Part shown: piece after piece, positions 43,835-55,831 of the stretch
How positions within the stretch are numbered: the first letter of the stretch is position 1
Layout of the letters: each line of letters starts with the position of its first letter
Origin: Chlorokybus atmophyticus
Lineage: Eukaryota; Streptophyta; Chlorokybophyceae; Chlorokybales; Chlorokybaceae
NCBI GenBank assembly: GCA_009103225.1
Contig: RHPI01002990.1
Coordinates: 382,965 to 446,964 of the forward strand
Direction of reading: 5' to 3'
Length of the DNA stretch: 64,000 nucleotides
Translations under genes and position numbers: made by a program
The notes under the pieces: generated by a model
Databases searched by the model: none
What the model saw: the letters and a program-made list of their open reading frames with translations, nothing else
Told to the model about the DNA's origin: nothing

Positions 43835-44424
43835 GACATCAACTTCCATCCGCCGCCGGAAGTAGGCGGAGGGGGTCTGCCAGTTGCGATGTGGCTGACA
43901 TGGCCAGGGATGGCGCCCAAAGTTGGCGCCGCGGAGTACGGGCGTCTTAGCGCAGACGCCGCGCGGTACGGGCGCTTGCGGTTGTGGCCCTGGCAGGAGC
44001 GCATGGAGCCATGCGCCCTGCGCTGGATCCTCCGCTCTGTTCATGTTGCTGCGGCCGCCCAGGGGGGGCGGCGGCGGCGGTGGCGATCGGGATTAGGGTT
44101 GACAGCTCAAGCCAGCGGACGGCTGTGCGTCGGAATCTCTCGCCCACCTCTGCTTTTCGGACGCGCTGCTTGGACAAAGTTGCTGCCGACAGCAAAGGTA
44201 AGTGCCTGCCGCCTGTGGCACAGTCTGCTACACCATCGTATTGGTCAATAATGCGAAACGTTGCGCTAGGTACAGGTAGTAGTAGTCGTGCGTAAGTAGG
44301 CCCGTATGCATGTTAGGCATAGAGGCAGTGCCAGCAAACAACACAGCAGCAGCAGCGGCATTCCTTTGCACCCATCATGCTGTGCTTTCATGGAACGTTC
44401 AGTCAGCAGCAGTACGCGTTTACG
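43835..44424 (+). repeat. 5' region of the gene family, copy 1
   Basis: About 590 bp, roughly 95% identical to 56422-56996. It contains an open GC-rich stretch ending in a conserved splice donor, AGCAAAG/GTAAGTGCC (44197/44198; 56775/56776). Divergence starts abruptly after 44424. I read it as promoter plus a 5' exon shared by two gene copies. The reading frame is uncertain because two frames are open in both copies. Confidence 0.7.
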
Positions 44425-44939
44425 TCTCATCTGAATTTCGTGGCTTTAGTGCAACCGATGACGGAAATCGAAACTCACTGCTATATGTACGCAAATACAA
44501 GCACGGAACACGGTCCCCTCGGCCGTCGATGGCGGCGATGACGCGGTAGAGTCAGAGCAGGGCGGCGAAGTCCGCACGATGACACCTGGCGCGCTCCGCC
44601 GCCCCTTTTGCTCAGTGGGCTGCGGCGTACGGCGAGAGGATGCAGCGCAGTACGGGCAGTTTAACATGGGCACCTCTCCTGCATGGATCCATGCAGGGGA
44701 GGCACCCTCCCTTGCCTCTCTGCCTGCCTTGGCGCCTTGGCGTTCAGCCGCCGCCTGCAGCGACTGTCCTGCTGTCCAGCTATCCTGTAATGTGGCCTTT
44801 GGGGTTTCAATTGGTGGAGCTTGGGGCCGGCTGCTGTTGCCGACTCGGATAGGACGAACTTGGTCGTGCTGCAGCCTGCCTGGTGAGCGTTACACTCACC
44901 ATCAAATTCAACGTGTGACTTGGTGATTTGTGCTAACCC

Positions 44940-45960
44940 TAATCTCAGCTTACTCACTCACTCACTCACTCACCCTGCCTGCATTCGTTCTTACTCACTT
45001 CAAGTCGCTACCCGGGTAGTTTGTTTTTGTTTTTTTGACTAATTATACTCGATCTGAGCATGTTTCCCTGTTTCACTCAGTTTGCTGCTCACGCACCCGC
45101 CTTCCTTCCCATACTCGCCACCAGTCAACTACTACTCAATTTGCACATGCTTATTTATAATTTGCAGCCCACTTCCGCACACGGCTTGCTGATCACTCAC
45201 ATTCAAACACTTGCTCACTCACACTCAGTTGGGTATGTTAGCTACACTCTCACAGCCTCCCTCCCTGCCTCTCTCCCCAACAAACTCATTACACTTCATT
45301 CTCAATCCGTGCACATCCACTTACCCACTTGGTTTACTACTCATTCACACTTGTGCACACTTACTCACTCACTCCCGCACCGTTGAGTTTGGTCCCTCCG
45401 TCCCTTGCTCAGTACAATTTATTTTCAGTCCGGGCATCTTCACTCCCTCCCTCCCTCCCTCACTCAGTCATACTCACCCTCAACTGCACATCCACTTACC
45501 CGCTTGGTTTGCTGCTTACTCACACTTGCACACTCACTCACTCAGTCCCACACCTCCGTCCCTTACTCACTACAACTCATTTTCAGGGCATCTACACTCA
45601 CCATCACGGCAACGGTTGCACCTTCACTCATCCACTAACTGACTCACTCACTCGCTCAGTCACATGCATGCTCATACTCACCATCCCGCAGCAGCCAGGT
45701 GTGGACTGACTCAGCGGATAGAGTGCGTGAGTGAGTTTGCGAGCGAGCAATACACAGGGACTCCAAGCTAGCTACAACTCTCAGCCTGCAATCCCAACAC
45801 ACATTCGAGTCACTCATTCACTGACGTACTCACTCTCGCTTGCGCACGCACTCACAGTCTGGTACACTTACACACCCTCCCTCTCTCCCTTATTTGCTGC
45901 GACTTCAAGCTCAAACCCGTGTTGTCTCACTTACCCACTCACCCACAGACATCCTCCCGC
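44940..45960. repeat. CACT/CTCC-rich intron-like tract
   Basis: Built of 'cactcactcact', 'cctccctccct' and blocks such as 'ccacttacccacttggtttactactcac' that recur three times. Similar tracts occur at 59390-59900, 60240-60300 and 61960-62400. Noncoding; lies just before the first coding exon. Confidence 0.6.
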
Positions 45961-45978
45961 AGCAGCCAAGCTCGGAGG

Positions 45979-48264
45979 ATGTCGTTCATATCCAAGGACC
46001 GCGGGTTGGGGAGGATTTCAAAGGCTTTCGTTCGTACTCGGGGAGTGGACATTCTGCACGACGCATATGCACGCCTACAGGACGGGTAGGGTGTTCACTT
46101 GCGTGCGTGCGCGCGTGTGTGTAATGTGCGCTGCATTTGTGATTGTGATTGTGCGTGTGTTGGTGGCAATCAATGAACTCTGTGCTGCAGGGCTGAGCGG
46201 CGCAGGATGTGGAAGCCGGGTGAACCCTGGGATGACCTCAACGCCGTGTGCCTTCACCTCCGCGCGCTGGTGGCCTCAGCAAGCAAACCCGCCCTCGGAC
46301 GACTTGTGTGTTTTGAAGCTCGCCAAGTTGGCGCCTGGATCCTCGCTCACTCGGGCTAGCCTGCTGCGCCTGGCGCTCATCACGTGGATCCTCGAGCTGC
46401 CCCTTGGCGACCCCCTGCGCCACGCGCAGACATGGCGAGACATAGCCTCGCACCCTTCCCTTCACGGCGAAGACCTGCACCAAACCGTGCGCATGTCCTA
46501 TTATGCACGCTTTGTGCATGGCTTCGATCTCTTGGATCAGGCCGTGCTCATGCTAGAGACCTCCTTGACAGACGCTCAGGTATGTATATGCGTGCGTGCG
46601 CGTTGTGTTAATATAATCTCGGTGTCTTCAACACACAAGTTGTGTGAGCGAGCTGAACTAGCAAAGTACACACCCCTGTGTGCAGCTGGTTGCACAGGCT
46701 AACAAGTGTGCCCATGTTTAATGCGTGTGCCGCAGTGTGCACTGACTGGCTTGTGTTTCTCCTGTTTCAGATCTCCCTCCTGTTGAGCATGCTTGGCCTC
46801 TGGCGCGACTCTCGCGAGGGGTGCTCTCCGGAGAGCAATCATCGCGCCAGGCAATACGAAGAGGTGTTTCGGCGGCTGTCTGCTGGCTATAGGGTTACTG
46901 AGGAACAAGGTGAAGACACTTACAGTCAGGAGGAGGGAGAGGACCTCGCCAACTGCGGCTCCGTCAAGCACTTCCTCACCTTGAGTGACGGGTGTCATCC
47001 TTGCGCTCTGCTGACCAGCGCAAGACCTCTACCCCGTCTGCAGCGAACCTTCAGCACGCTCCCGTTCACATTCCCCACGCACAGCCTGGTGATGGCGAGC
47101 CATCATCTGGTATCCATGGTCAACGTGCGGGCGTCTGAACGGGGGTACGTCCCTCGAGGCGGCCGCGGCCTCGATCGCGACCGTTACCTTGATTCCCTCC
47201 ATTGCACGGGTGCAGCCCCGGCCTTCAATTGGCGCACTGCCGTCAGCACCATCAAGGAGGCCACAACGTCTTGGAGTACAACCGGGGTCATGGACTTCAT
47301 GCGCGCTGCAGCTAGGAAGATAGAGGTCGTGTACCATCGCACGATCTCGTCGGCGTGGTACATGGAACCCCCCCAGTGGAGCCGCTTCCCTCTGGACACA
47401 GACCTGTTGGCTCTCGTGCTCGCCACGCCGTACTACACAGCCACGAAAGACCTGCAGCCTCTCCAGGCTCCGGTGGCAGCCAGTGGTGGCTACAATCCCA
47501 AGTGTGCGCGCACCTACCTGCGCTATCGCTCGTGTGCTGATGCATGTTGGGGGTGTCACGAAACTGATCAACCGATCGCTGTGCAGGAGTAGCTTGGGCA
47601 ACCTTATACGATGCTTGGAGGCCTTGGGGCTGCTCTCCGGCGCTGATCTTGCCCCTGAAGTCCTAGAGGAGCTCTGGATGACTCAAGGGGGTGCGCGACG
47701 CTTGTACCGAACCATGATCAGCCAGGCTGAACCTTACATGGACGTGCACGTCGGGGAGGTGGCAGACATCCTCTGCGCTCCTGCGTACCAGGTGCGCACT
47801 TGGTTCTGAATGCTGCTTGCAATGATATGCAAACGTGCTGCTTCATGCTCTCAACCGCACAGGACCTCGCACATGTGCCTGGCCGAGCCGACATCATGCA
47901 GCTCGCTGCCTGCGGCCGGTCGCTCCTGGAGTTGGCTCGACGCATGAAGCAGGTCAGCATGCTGACGTGGAGCATGCTGAAGTTTGAAAAGCTACCCGGT
48001 ATTGGCCACATCACCCTGGAGGTGCATTGGGCCGATAATAAGAATCAAGACAGCACGGTGCGTGCAAGAACTGTGCAGTGATTTGCTGAACCAATGCCAT
48101 TGACATAACAACTTACACTGTGTGTGTGTTTTCAGCAACTCTATACTCGCGGCGGCATCTACGACGAGGCCGCTGTCTTTGATCTTATCCGGCTCGCACA
48201 TTACTTCAACTTGCTTTCGCATAGCGATCTGCCATTAGGAGGACTCGCTGCGCTGCCTCCACTT
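45979..48264 (+). pseudogene. Family gene, left (truncated) copy, six exons
   Basis: Proposed exons: 45979-46085 (ATG, MSFISKDRGLGRISKAF), 46191-46579, 46771-47531, 47587-47791, 47863-48057 and 48136-48264. All junctions are GT-AG and in phase except one frame change within 46191-46579 (between ...LRALVASASKP and DDLCVLKLAKL). The start resembles the two-exon paralogue at 58031, including the phase-2 junction after a 'LQ-G' end and the block W-x-(D/E)-(I/L)-(A/L)-x-H-x-x-LHG. The copy stops abruptly at the inversion joint inside exon 6. The product is unrecognised: alpha-helical, many L and R, no transmembrane segment. Confidence 0.6.
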
Positions 48265-48807
48265 CTGAGGCAAAGAGGTAATGAGACAGGTGAGTGAGAT
48301 GGAAGCATTCAACACAAACAAACACGAATGCAAGCCATACAGCTGCCTCGCCCGCGCGCACGCACGTACGAGGCAGCAGGGGCAGACCGAATGAGACAGA
48401 TGGACGAGCTTGAATCATACAACACAAACAACTTGTTGAACACACGAAGCAAAGAGTTACTGATCGTGGACACAAGGCATGCACGTGTATGAGACGAGCA
48501 CGTGCCGACAGAGTGCAGCAGCAAGCAACATGTTCAAGCGTGTGCTTACTTGTCAACGAAGCCAGCCTGGGCCGCAACGGTGGGCTCTTGAAAGTCGAAA
48601 TGGAGGCTGCCGTCCAGCACCCACGGTACGAAGACTCCCGTGGTAGTGGCGCCTGCGCGGACGCCATGCGCGTCGATGTCGAACCCTGCTGTGCGAAGCA
48701 TCACCAGGGCAGCCTGTTGAAGCTTCACTGTGGGCCATGCCTCCCCAGTCGGCAGTCCCTGTGGTGTCAGATCCTGGAAGAGAGGTTGCTGCCACGCCAG
48801 CGGGTGC
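48265..48807 (-). other. Loop of the inverted duplication: rest of exon 6 plus following intron
   Basis: On the minus strand 48807-48550 completes exon 6 (QDLTPQGLPTGEAWP, then TTTGVFVPWVLDGSLHFDF), and GTAAGC starts the intron. 48495-48270 of that intron is about 95% identical to 52240-52495 on the plus strand, so the intron is present twice in opposite orientation. Confidence 0.85.
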
Positions 48808-51087
48808 AAGTGGAGGCAGCGCAGCGAGTCCTCCTAATGGCAGATCGCTATGCGAAAGCAAGTTGAAGTAATGTGCGAGCCGGATAAGATCAAAGACAGC
48901 GGCCTCGTCGTAGATGCCGCCGCGAGTATAGAGTTGCTGAAAACACACACACAGTGTAAGTTGTTATGTCAATGGCATTGGTTCAGCAAATCACTGCACA
49001 GTTCTTGCACGCACCGTGCTGTCTTGATTCTTATTATCGGCCCAATGCACCTCCAGGGTGATGTGGCCAATACCGGGTAGCTTTTCAAACTTCAGCATGC
49101 TCCACGTCAGCATGCTGACCTGCTTCATGCGTCGAGCCAACTCCAGGAGCGACCGGCCGCAGGCAGCGAGCTGCATGATGTCGGCTCGGCCAGGCACATG
49201 TGCGAGGTCCTGTGCGGTTGAGAGCATGAAGCAGCACGTTTGCATATCATTGCAAGCAGCATTCAGAACCAAGTGCGCACCTGGTACGCAGGAGCGCAGA
49301 GGATGTCTGCCACCTCCCCGACGTGCACGTCCATGTAAGGTTCAGCCTGGCTGATCATGGTTCGGTACAAGCGTCGCGCACCCCCTTGAGTCATCCAGAG
49401 CTCCTCTAGGACTTCAGGGGCAAGATCAGCGCCGGAGAGCAGCCCCAAGGCCTCCAAGCATCGTATAAGGTTGCCCAAGCTACTCCTGCACAGCGATCGG
49501 TTGATCAGTTTCGTGACACCCCCAACATGCATCAGCACACGAGCGATAGCGCAGGTAGGTGCGCGCACACTTGGGATTGTAGCCACCACTGGCTGCCACC
49601 GGAGCCTGGAGAGGCTGCAGGTCTTTCGTGGCTGTGTAGTACGGCGTGGCGAGCACGAGAGCCAACAGGTCTGTGTCCAGAGGGAAGCGGCTCCACTGGG
49701 GGGGTTCCATGTACCACGCCGACGAGATCGTGCGATGGTACACGACCTCTATCTTCCTAGCTGCAGCGCGCATGAAGTCCATGACCCCGGTTGTACTCCA
49801 AGACGTTGTGGCCTCCTTGATGGTGCTGACGGCAGTGCGCCAATTGAAGGCCGGGGCTGCACCCGTGCAATGGAGGGAATCAAGGTAACGGTCGCGATCG
49901 AGGCCGCGGCCGCCTCGAGGGACGTACCCCCGTTCAGACGCCCGCACGTTGACCATGGATACCAGATGATGGCTCGCCATCACCAGGCTGTGCGTGGGGA
50001 ATGTGAACGGGAGCGTGCTGAAGGTTCGCTGCAGACGGGGTAGAGGTCTTGCGCTGGTCAGCAGAGCGCAAGGATGACACCCGTCACTCAAGGTGAGGAA
50101 GTGCTTGACGGAGCCGCAGTTGGCGAGGTCCTCTCCCTCCTCCTGACTGTAAGTGTCTTCACCTTGTTCCTCAGTAACCCTATAGCCAGCAGACAGCCGC
50201 CGAAACACCTCTTCGTATTGCCTGGCGCGATGATTGCTCTCCGGAGAGCACCCCTCGCGAGAGTCGCGCCAGAGGCCAAGCATGCTCAACAGGAGGGAGA
50301 TCTGAAACAGGAGAAACACAAGCCAGTCAGTGCACACTGCGGCACACGCATTAAACATGGGCACACTTGTTAGCCTGTGCAACCAGCTGCACACAGGGGT
50401 GTGTACTTTGCTAGTTCAGCTCGCTCACACAACTTGTGTGTTGAAGACACCGAGATTATATTAACACAACGCGCACGCACGCATATACATACCTGAGCGT
50501 CTGTCAAGGAGGTCTCTAGCATGAGCACGGCCTGATCCAAGAGATCGAAGCCATGCACAAAGCGTGCATAATAGGACATGCGCACGGTTTGGTGCAGGTC
50601 TTCGCCGTGAAGGGAAGGGTGCGAGGCTATGTCTCGCCATGTCTGCGCGTGGCGCAGGGGGTCGCCAAGGGGCAGCTCGAGGATCCACGTGATGAGCGCC
50701 AGGCGCAGCAGGCTAGCCCGAGTGAGCGAGGATCCAGGCGCCAACTTGGCGAGCTTCAAAACACACAAGTCGTCCGAGGGCGGGTTTGCTTGCTGAGGCC
50801 ACCAGCGCGCGGAGGTGAAGGCACACGGCGTTGAGGTCATCCCAGGGTTCACCCGGCTTCCACATCCTGCGCCGCTCAGCCCTGCAGCACAGAGTTCATT
50901 GATTGCCACCAACACACGCACAATCACAAATGCAGCGCACATTACACACACGCGCGCACGCACGCAAGTGAACACCCTACCCGTCCTGTAGGCGTGCATA
51001 TGCGTCGTGCAGAATGTCCACTCCCCGAGTACGAACGAAAGCCTTTGAAATCCTCCCCAACCCGCGGTCCTTGGATATGAACGACAT
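48550..51087 (-). CDS. Family gene, right copy, exons 1-6 on the minus strand
   Basis: Mirror exons: 51087-50981, 50881-50493, 50301-49541, 49485-49281, 49209-49015 and 48936-48550. Exon 6 is complete here. It needs one more frame change near 48800 and then leaves two bases, AA, before the donor GTAAGC. Those two bases plus the first base of the plus-strand exon at 52502 restore the frame that reads KIMLQYVRSLATRAAQIAKR. So this is the true 5' half of the gene whose 3' half lies at 52502-55831, now in opposite orientation. No known domain. Broken by rearrangement and by two frame changes. Confidence 0.6.
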
Positions 51088-52240
51088 CCTCCGAGCTTGG
51101 CTGCTGCGGGAGGATGTCTGTGGGTGAGTGGGTAAGTGAGACAACACGGGTTTGAGCTTGAAGTCGCAGCAAATAAGGGAGAGAGGGAGGGTGTGTAAGT
51201 GTACCAGACTGTGAGTGCGTGCGCAAGCGAGAGTGAGTACGTCAGTGAATGAGTGACTCGAATGTGTGTTGGGATTGCAGGCTGAGAGTTGTAGCTAGCT
51301 TGGAGTCCCTGTGTATTGCTCGCTCGCAAACTCACGCACTCTATCCGCTGAGTCAGTCCACACCTGGCTGCTGCGGGATGGTGAGTATGAGCATGCATGT
51401 GACTGAGTGAGTGAGTGAGTGAGTGAGTCAGTTAGTGGATGAGTGAAGGTGCAACCGTTGCCGTGATGGTGAGAGTGGATGCCCTGAAAATGAGTTGTAG
51501 TGAGTAAGGGACGGAGGTGTGGGACTGAGTGAGTGAGTGTGCAAGTGTGAGTAAGCAGCAAACCAAGTGGGTAAGTGGATGTGCACGGATTGTTAATGAA
51601 GTGTAATGAGTTTGTTGGGGAGAGAGGCAGGGAGGGAGGCTGTGAGAGTGTAGCTAACATACCGAACTGAGTGTGAGTGAGCAAGTGTGTGAATGTGAGT
51701 GATCAGCAAGCCGTGTGCGGAAGTGGGCTGCAAGCTATAAATAAGCATGTGCAAATTGAGTATGACTGGTGGCGAGTATGAGAAGGAAGGCGGGTGCGTG
51801 AGCAGCAAACTGAGTGAAACAGGGGAACCTGCTCAGATCGAGTATAATTAGTCAAAAAAACAACAACAGTCAAAAACACAACAAAAACAAACTACCCAGG
51901 TAGCGACTTGAAGTGAGTAAGAACGAATGCAGGCAGGGTGAGTGAGTGAGTGAGTGAGTAAGCTGAGATTAGGGTTAGCACAAATCACCAAGTCACACGT
52001 TGATTTTGATGGTGAGTGTAACTCACCGGGCAGGCTGCAGCACGACCAAATTTGTTCTATCCGAGTCGGCAACAGCAGCCGGCCCCAAGCTCCACCAATT
52101 GAAACCCCGAAGGCCAAGTAATAGGACAGCTCGACAGCTGGACAGTCGCTGCAGGCGGCGGGAGGAAGGCGCCAAGATCGCCAAGGCAGAGAGGCAAGGG
52201 GAGGGCGCCTCCCCTGCATGGATCCATGCAGGGGTGCCCA
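48808..52240 (-). repeat. Right arm of the large inverted duplication
   Basis: Mirror of 44666-48264. Its outer end (gggtgcccat at 52240) abuts, without spacer, the intron copy that leads into the plus-strand exons. Confidence 0.92.
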
Positions 52241-52501
52241 TCCTCTCATACACGTGCATGCCTTGTGTCCACGTGCAGTAACTCTTTGCTTCGTGTGTTC
52301 AACAAGTTGTTTGTGTTGTATGATTCAAGCTCTCTTCCATCTGTCTCATTCAGTCTGCCCCGGCTGCCTCGTACGTGCGTGCGCGCGTGCGAGGCAGCTG
52401 TATGGCTTGCATTCGTGTTGGTGAGTTTGTTTGTTTGTTTGTTTGTGTTGAATGCTTCCATCTCACTCACCTGTCTCATTACCTCTTTGCTATGTGCACA
52501 G

Positions 52502-55500
52502 CTCAAAGATAATGCTGCAGTACGTGAGGTCCCTTGCTACAAGGGCGGCCCAGATTGCCAAGAGACATGGGCTGCTAGCATCCGACAGCGTTCCCGACAC
52601 CCGCGAAGACAGCAATACCAAAGTTCAGCGGTCAGCAACATTGATGCAACTGCTGCATATGCAGCGCGCAGACGAGGCGGTCCGCCGTCGCGCGGGACGT
52701 CATCTCCGAATCAGTCACCCGCCGACAAGGGTGGGACTTCGACACGGCCCCTAAGGGGATCGCAGGTAGGTGCACGTGCATGCACGTCTCTGTTCTGCTT
52801 GAAACTGATGTGATACTCATAGACGGCGTCTTGGCCGCAGCTCTGCGTGCGGCCCAAGACGAGTACAAACAGAAGTGCAGGAAAGAACCCCGACAGCAAG
52901 CCTGCACGACGAGGTCGTGCCCGTGGCGCGCATTCGCGAGGTCCGTACTGTCCAAGTCCAGGAGCTGGAGCAGCAACGGCGCACCCTCCTCAACGATTAT
53001 GCGGCGCGCGCAAGGACAAACACGGGCATGTCGGGGAGCCGGCATGCGACAATGCCGCCTGAGGTGAAACGCGAGGTCGACCGCATCTCTGCACAGCTCA
53101 GAGCACTCCTCGACAAGGGCGGGCTCCAAGCCATGCATGCCGAGCTGGATGGCATGCAAGTCAACCCCTCGTCAACCCGTCTGGAGGGAGAGCGTGACAC
53201 AATGCACCCCGACTTGAACAGAGTCCTCGACGCTCTGCGCAGGCGTGGCAGCGCGGCGGGCCACACCACGTTGACCGCGTTCATTGCTGCAGGTCCGGAG
53301 TCATGGTACAAAGACCCCGACCTTTGCACGCCGTGCGCACTCCTTCCAGAGTGCCTCCGACGAGCTCCTCAGCCAGCACTCCAGCATCCTCTACTGCCCG
53401 CTCTACTCGCGCCGAAGGCAGATCCATCACCGCTCGAGTGGCGTGGCACCCGCTAGTACGAGACGAGGCGTCTCAGCAACCAGAGGGTGTCTCAGCGGAA
53501 GCGGCGTATGAGGAGGCCCAAGCAGCATCAGTTGCGCAGCGCGCAGCAGCCTTGCAGGAGTTGAAGGACTTCGTTGACGATGCCGTGCAAGCGCGGTGGG
53601 GCGCCGAATGTTGGGACAAGGCTTACGCTGCCTACAACTATGGCTGGACCGGGCCAAAGTGTCTTGACCTACCGGTCCTGACAAACATTACTCAGGTGTG
53701 TTCGTATGTTTATGTTGATTATTCAAGTGTGTTCTCGTGTGTTCGTGTGCATGTTTCAAGCTCCCTCATCTGTCTAATTCAGTCTGCCCCTGCTGCCTCG
53801 TGCGTGCGTGCGTGCGTGCGTGCCTGCGTGTGCACGAGGCAGCTGCGTGGTCTGCGTTCGTGTTGGTTTGTGTGTTTGCTTGTGTTGAATGCTTCAAAAT
53901 CTCACATCTACGTGCACAGGCTGCTCTAGACAATGTGGGTGTCTCCACAACTGCCGAACTCGACGACTTCACCACCCGACACATCACCGCCAGCAGGCGG
54001 AACACGAAGGCCAAGTGGGAGGGGCGGGTCCAATCCGGCCACCCAGCCCACAGCAGTATGCAGGAGTTCTTTGGCAGCTGCACCAACAAGCTTCCCTTGT
54101 TGGTGCAGATCTTCCTGCACCGGCTTCGCTTCGGGCTCTTGCCCGACACCGATCTGCAACAACTTGAGGACATGTGGGGGCTCAACCCTCGCATCATCAT
54201 CGGCGCGGCGTGGGACGATTACGCCGAGCGCGCATCGCAGCTGTAAGTACTAGTAGTAGATGTTGATTGCTGCAAAATCAGTCAGCTCGCACACCCACAA
54301 GTGCAAGCGCAAGCGCACGCACGCGCACACGCATGCAGAGATGTACTTTGCACAGTGCCACATGTGTGCTGCACTGAAACAGGAAGGAGCGCTTGGAGCA
54401 GGCCGCTGCTCCATTGAGTCGGCTGAAGAAGGGTGTACAGGATGCCAAGAACCGCAGCGCACGCGCTCTCGCCATCCAGAAGACTGCTGGCGCATCCCCC
54501 AGCTCTTCATCACCCGCCCTTCAGCATCGCGCAGTGCATGGCGTCAGCACACTGCAGCAGCTTGACAACCAGCTGCACGATACTGGACGCAGCGGGCTCA
54601 TGCAGCTCGCGGTGGTGGCTGCATTGTCATTGTCGCGGAGAAGGACCGCGCCAACTGTTGTCAGCGTCAAGGACATGATCCGCAGGCCGACCTTCGAGGC
54701 AATCAAGGCACTGGAGCTTGGCAACGTCGGTGAGCTAGAGGTCGCGGAGGCAGCAGTGGCGCTGTGGGCGCGCAATGCTATTCACATTGTCGGCGTCACA
54801 ACCTTGGAAGAGGCAGGAGCTTGGGCCGCTGCACGAGGTGCCAAGTCCAAGGCGTTTTCCGCTGCGGAGGGGTTGGTTGAAGCATACAAGACAGGCAAGC
54901 TCGCAGAGTTCTACAGGGCCCATTCTCCTCGTGAGGCTGCAGCCGACAGCGATCAGCAACAGACCCCTTGCGAGCCGGACGACAGCGACGAGGAGGTCCT
55001 CCACGTGAGCGCACGGCATGAAGACACCGTCCTTCAAGAGCTGGTGCGTGATCAGTACGACTATTTGATAACAAGCACTAATACATTGCTTGCAAGAGTA
55101 ACAAGTGTTTGTTAACAAACAGTTGTTACTCATTAACACGTTGCAGTGTGTTAGTGAGTAACAATTGTAACGTGATTGTGATAGTTATGTCAATCTGTGA
55201 TGTTAATGATAGGAGGACAGTGACGACGATGAAGGGGTTGGCGCTGTGGACCAGCACGTCCTTCAAGTTGCAGCAGAGGAGATTGAGGCACAGCTGGCAG
55301 GTTAGTTGGCTCTCTCATTTGCTGCTGCATGAAGCAATAGCTCTCTTGTAAGCATCTCTTGTTGTGGTGGTAATTGTCATTGTACGTGTGTTGTTGTATC
55401 CTGTTGTTCATTACACAATTTGTGTGCGTGTGCTTGTGTGTGTTCACGCGCGCGCGCGCATGTCGGTGTGCAGCGGAGGACTTGCAAGCGTCGCCGGCTC

Positions 55501-55831
55501 GAGTGGTTGCTCGCCCATCCACTGCTCCAGGCAGACTCACCCTGGAGGACACGGTGAGTTTGCTTGTTCCTTGACTCTCCTTGGAAAGCATGCATGATGT
55601 ACATGTGTGCTTCGTGATGCACTTTAATGTATGTTGACGGTTGCAATGTTGGATGTGCAGTCTCCGCACAGCCCCTCGTCATCCAAACGCAAGGCAAACA
55701 AGCAAACCCCGAGCTCGGGGTCCTTGCAGGGGACTGGCACGGACTTAAAGCAAGCATCAAGACCAACACTGCCTTCCACTGCAGCCCCAAAGGCTCGGCG
55801 ATGGCTCCTCTCAGAGTCCGAGTCTGAGTGA
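52502..55831 (+). CDS. Family gene, exons 7-13 (3' half)
   Basis: Exons: 52502-52765, 52823-53695, 53920-54242, 54383-55043, 55213-55300, 55474-55553 and 55661-55831. All introns are GT-AG and the phases of the last five exons agree without correction. Exon 7 and exon 8 each need frame changes (for example before RDVISESVTRRQGWDF, and before VARIREVRTVQVQELEQQRR). Exon 9 has GVSTTAELDDF and KLPLLVQIFLHRLRFG. Exon 10 is a 220-residue helical segment with ALWARNAIHIVGVTTLEEAG. Exons 11-13 are acidic, then basic (SSSKRKANK, PKARRW), ending SESESE. This suggests a nuclear protein. With exons 1-6 the whole would be about 1500 residues. I do not recognise the family. Confidence 0.65.

Larger units (their letters stand above)
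44666..48264 (+). repeat. Left arm of a large inverted duplication
   Basis: Mirrors 48808-52240. From about 46140 to 48264 I found no difference (coordinates sum to 97072). Outward from there the arms differ by indels, including about 180 bp around 45360-45540 present only on the left. The arm starts at 'atgggcacctctcctgcatggatccatgca'. Confidence 0.92.

Noticed and set aside
45979-55831. Tyrosine recombinase or Crypton identity for the family
   Set aside because: I searched by eye for the R...HxxR...Y arrangement and for a DDE or RT motif and found none in consistent order.
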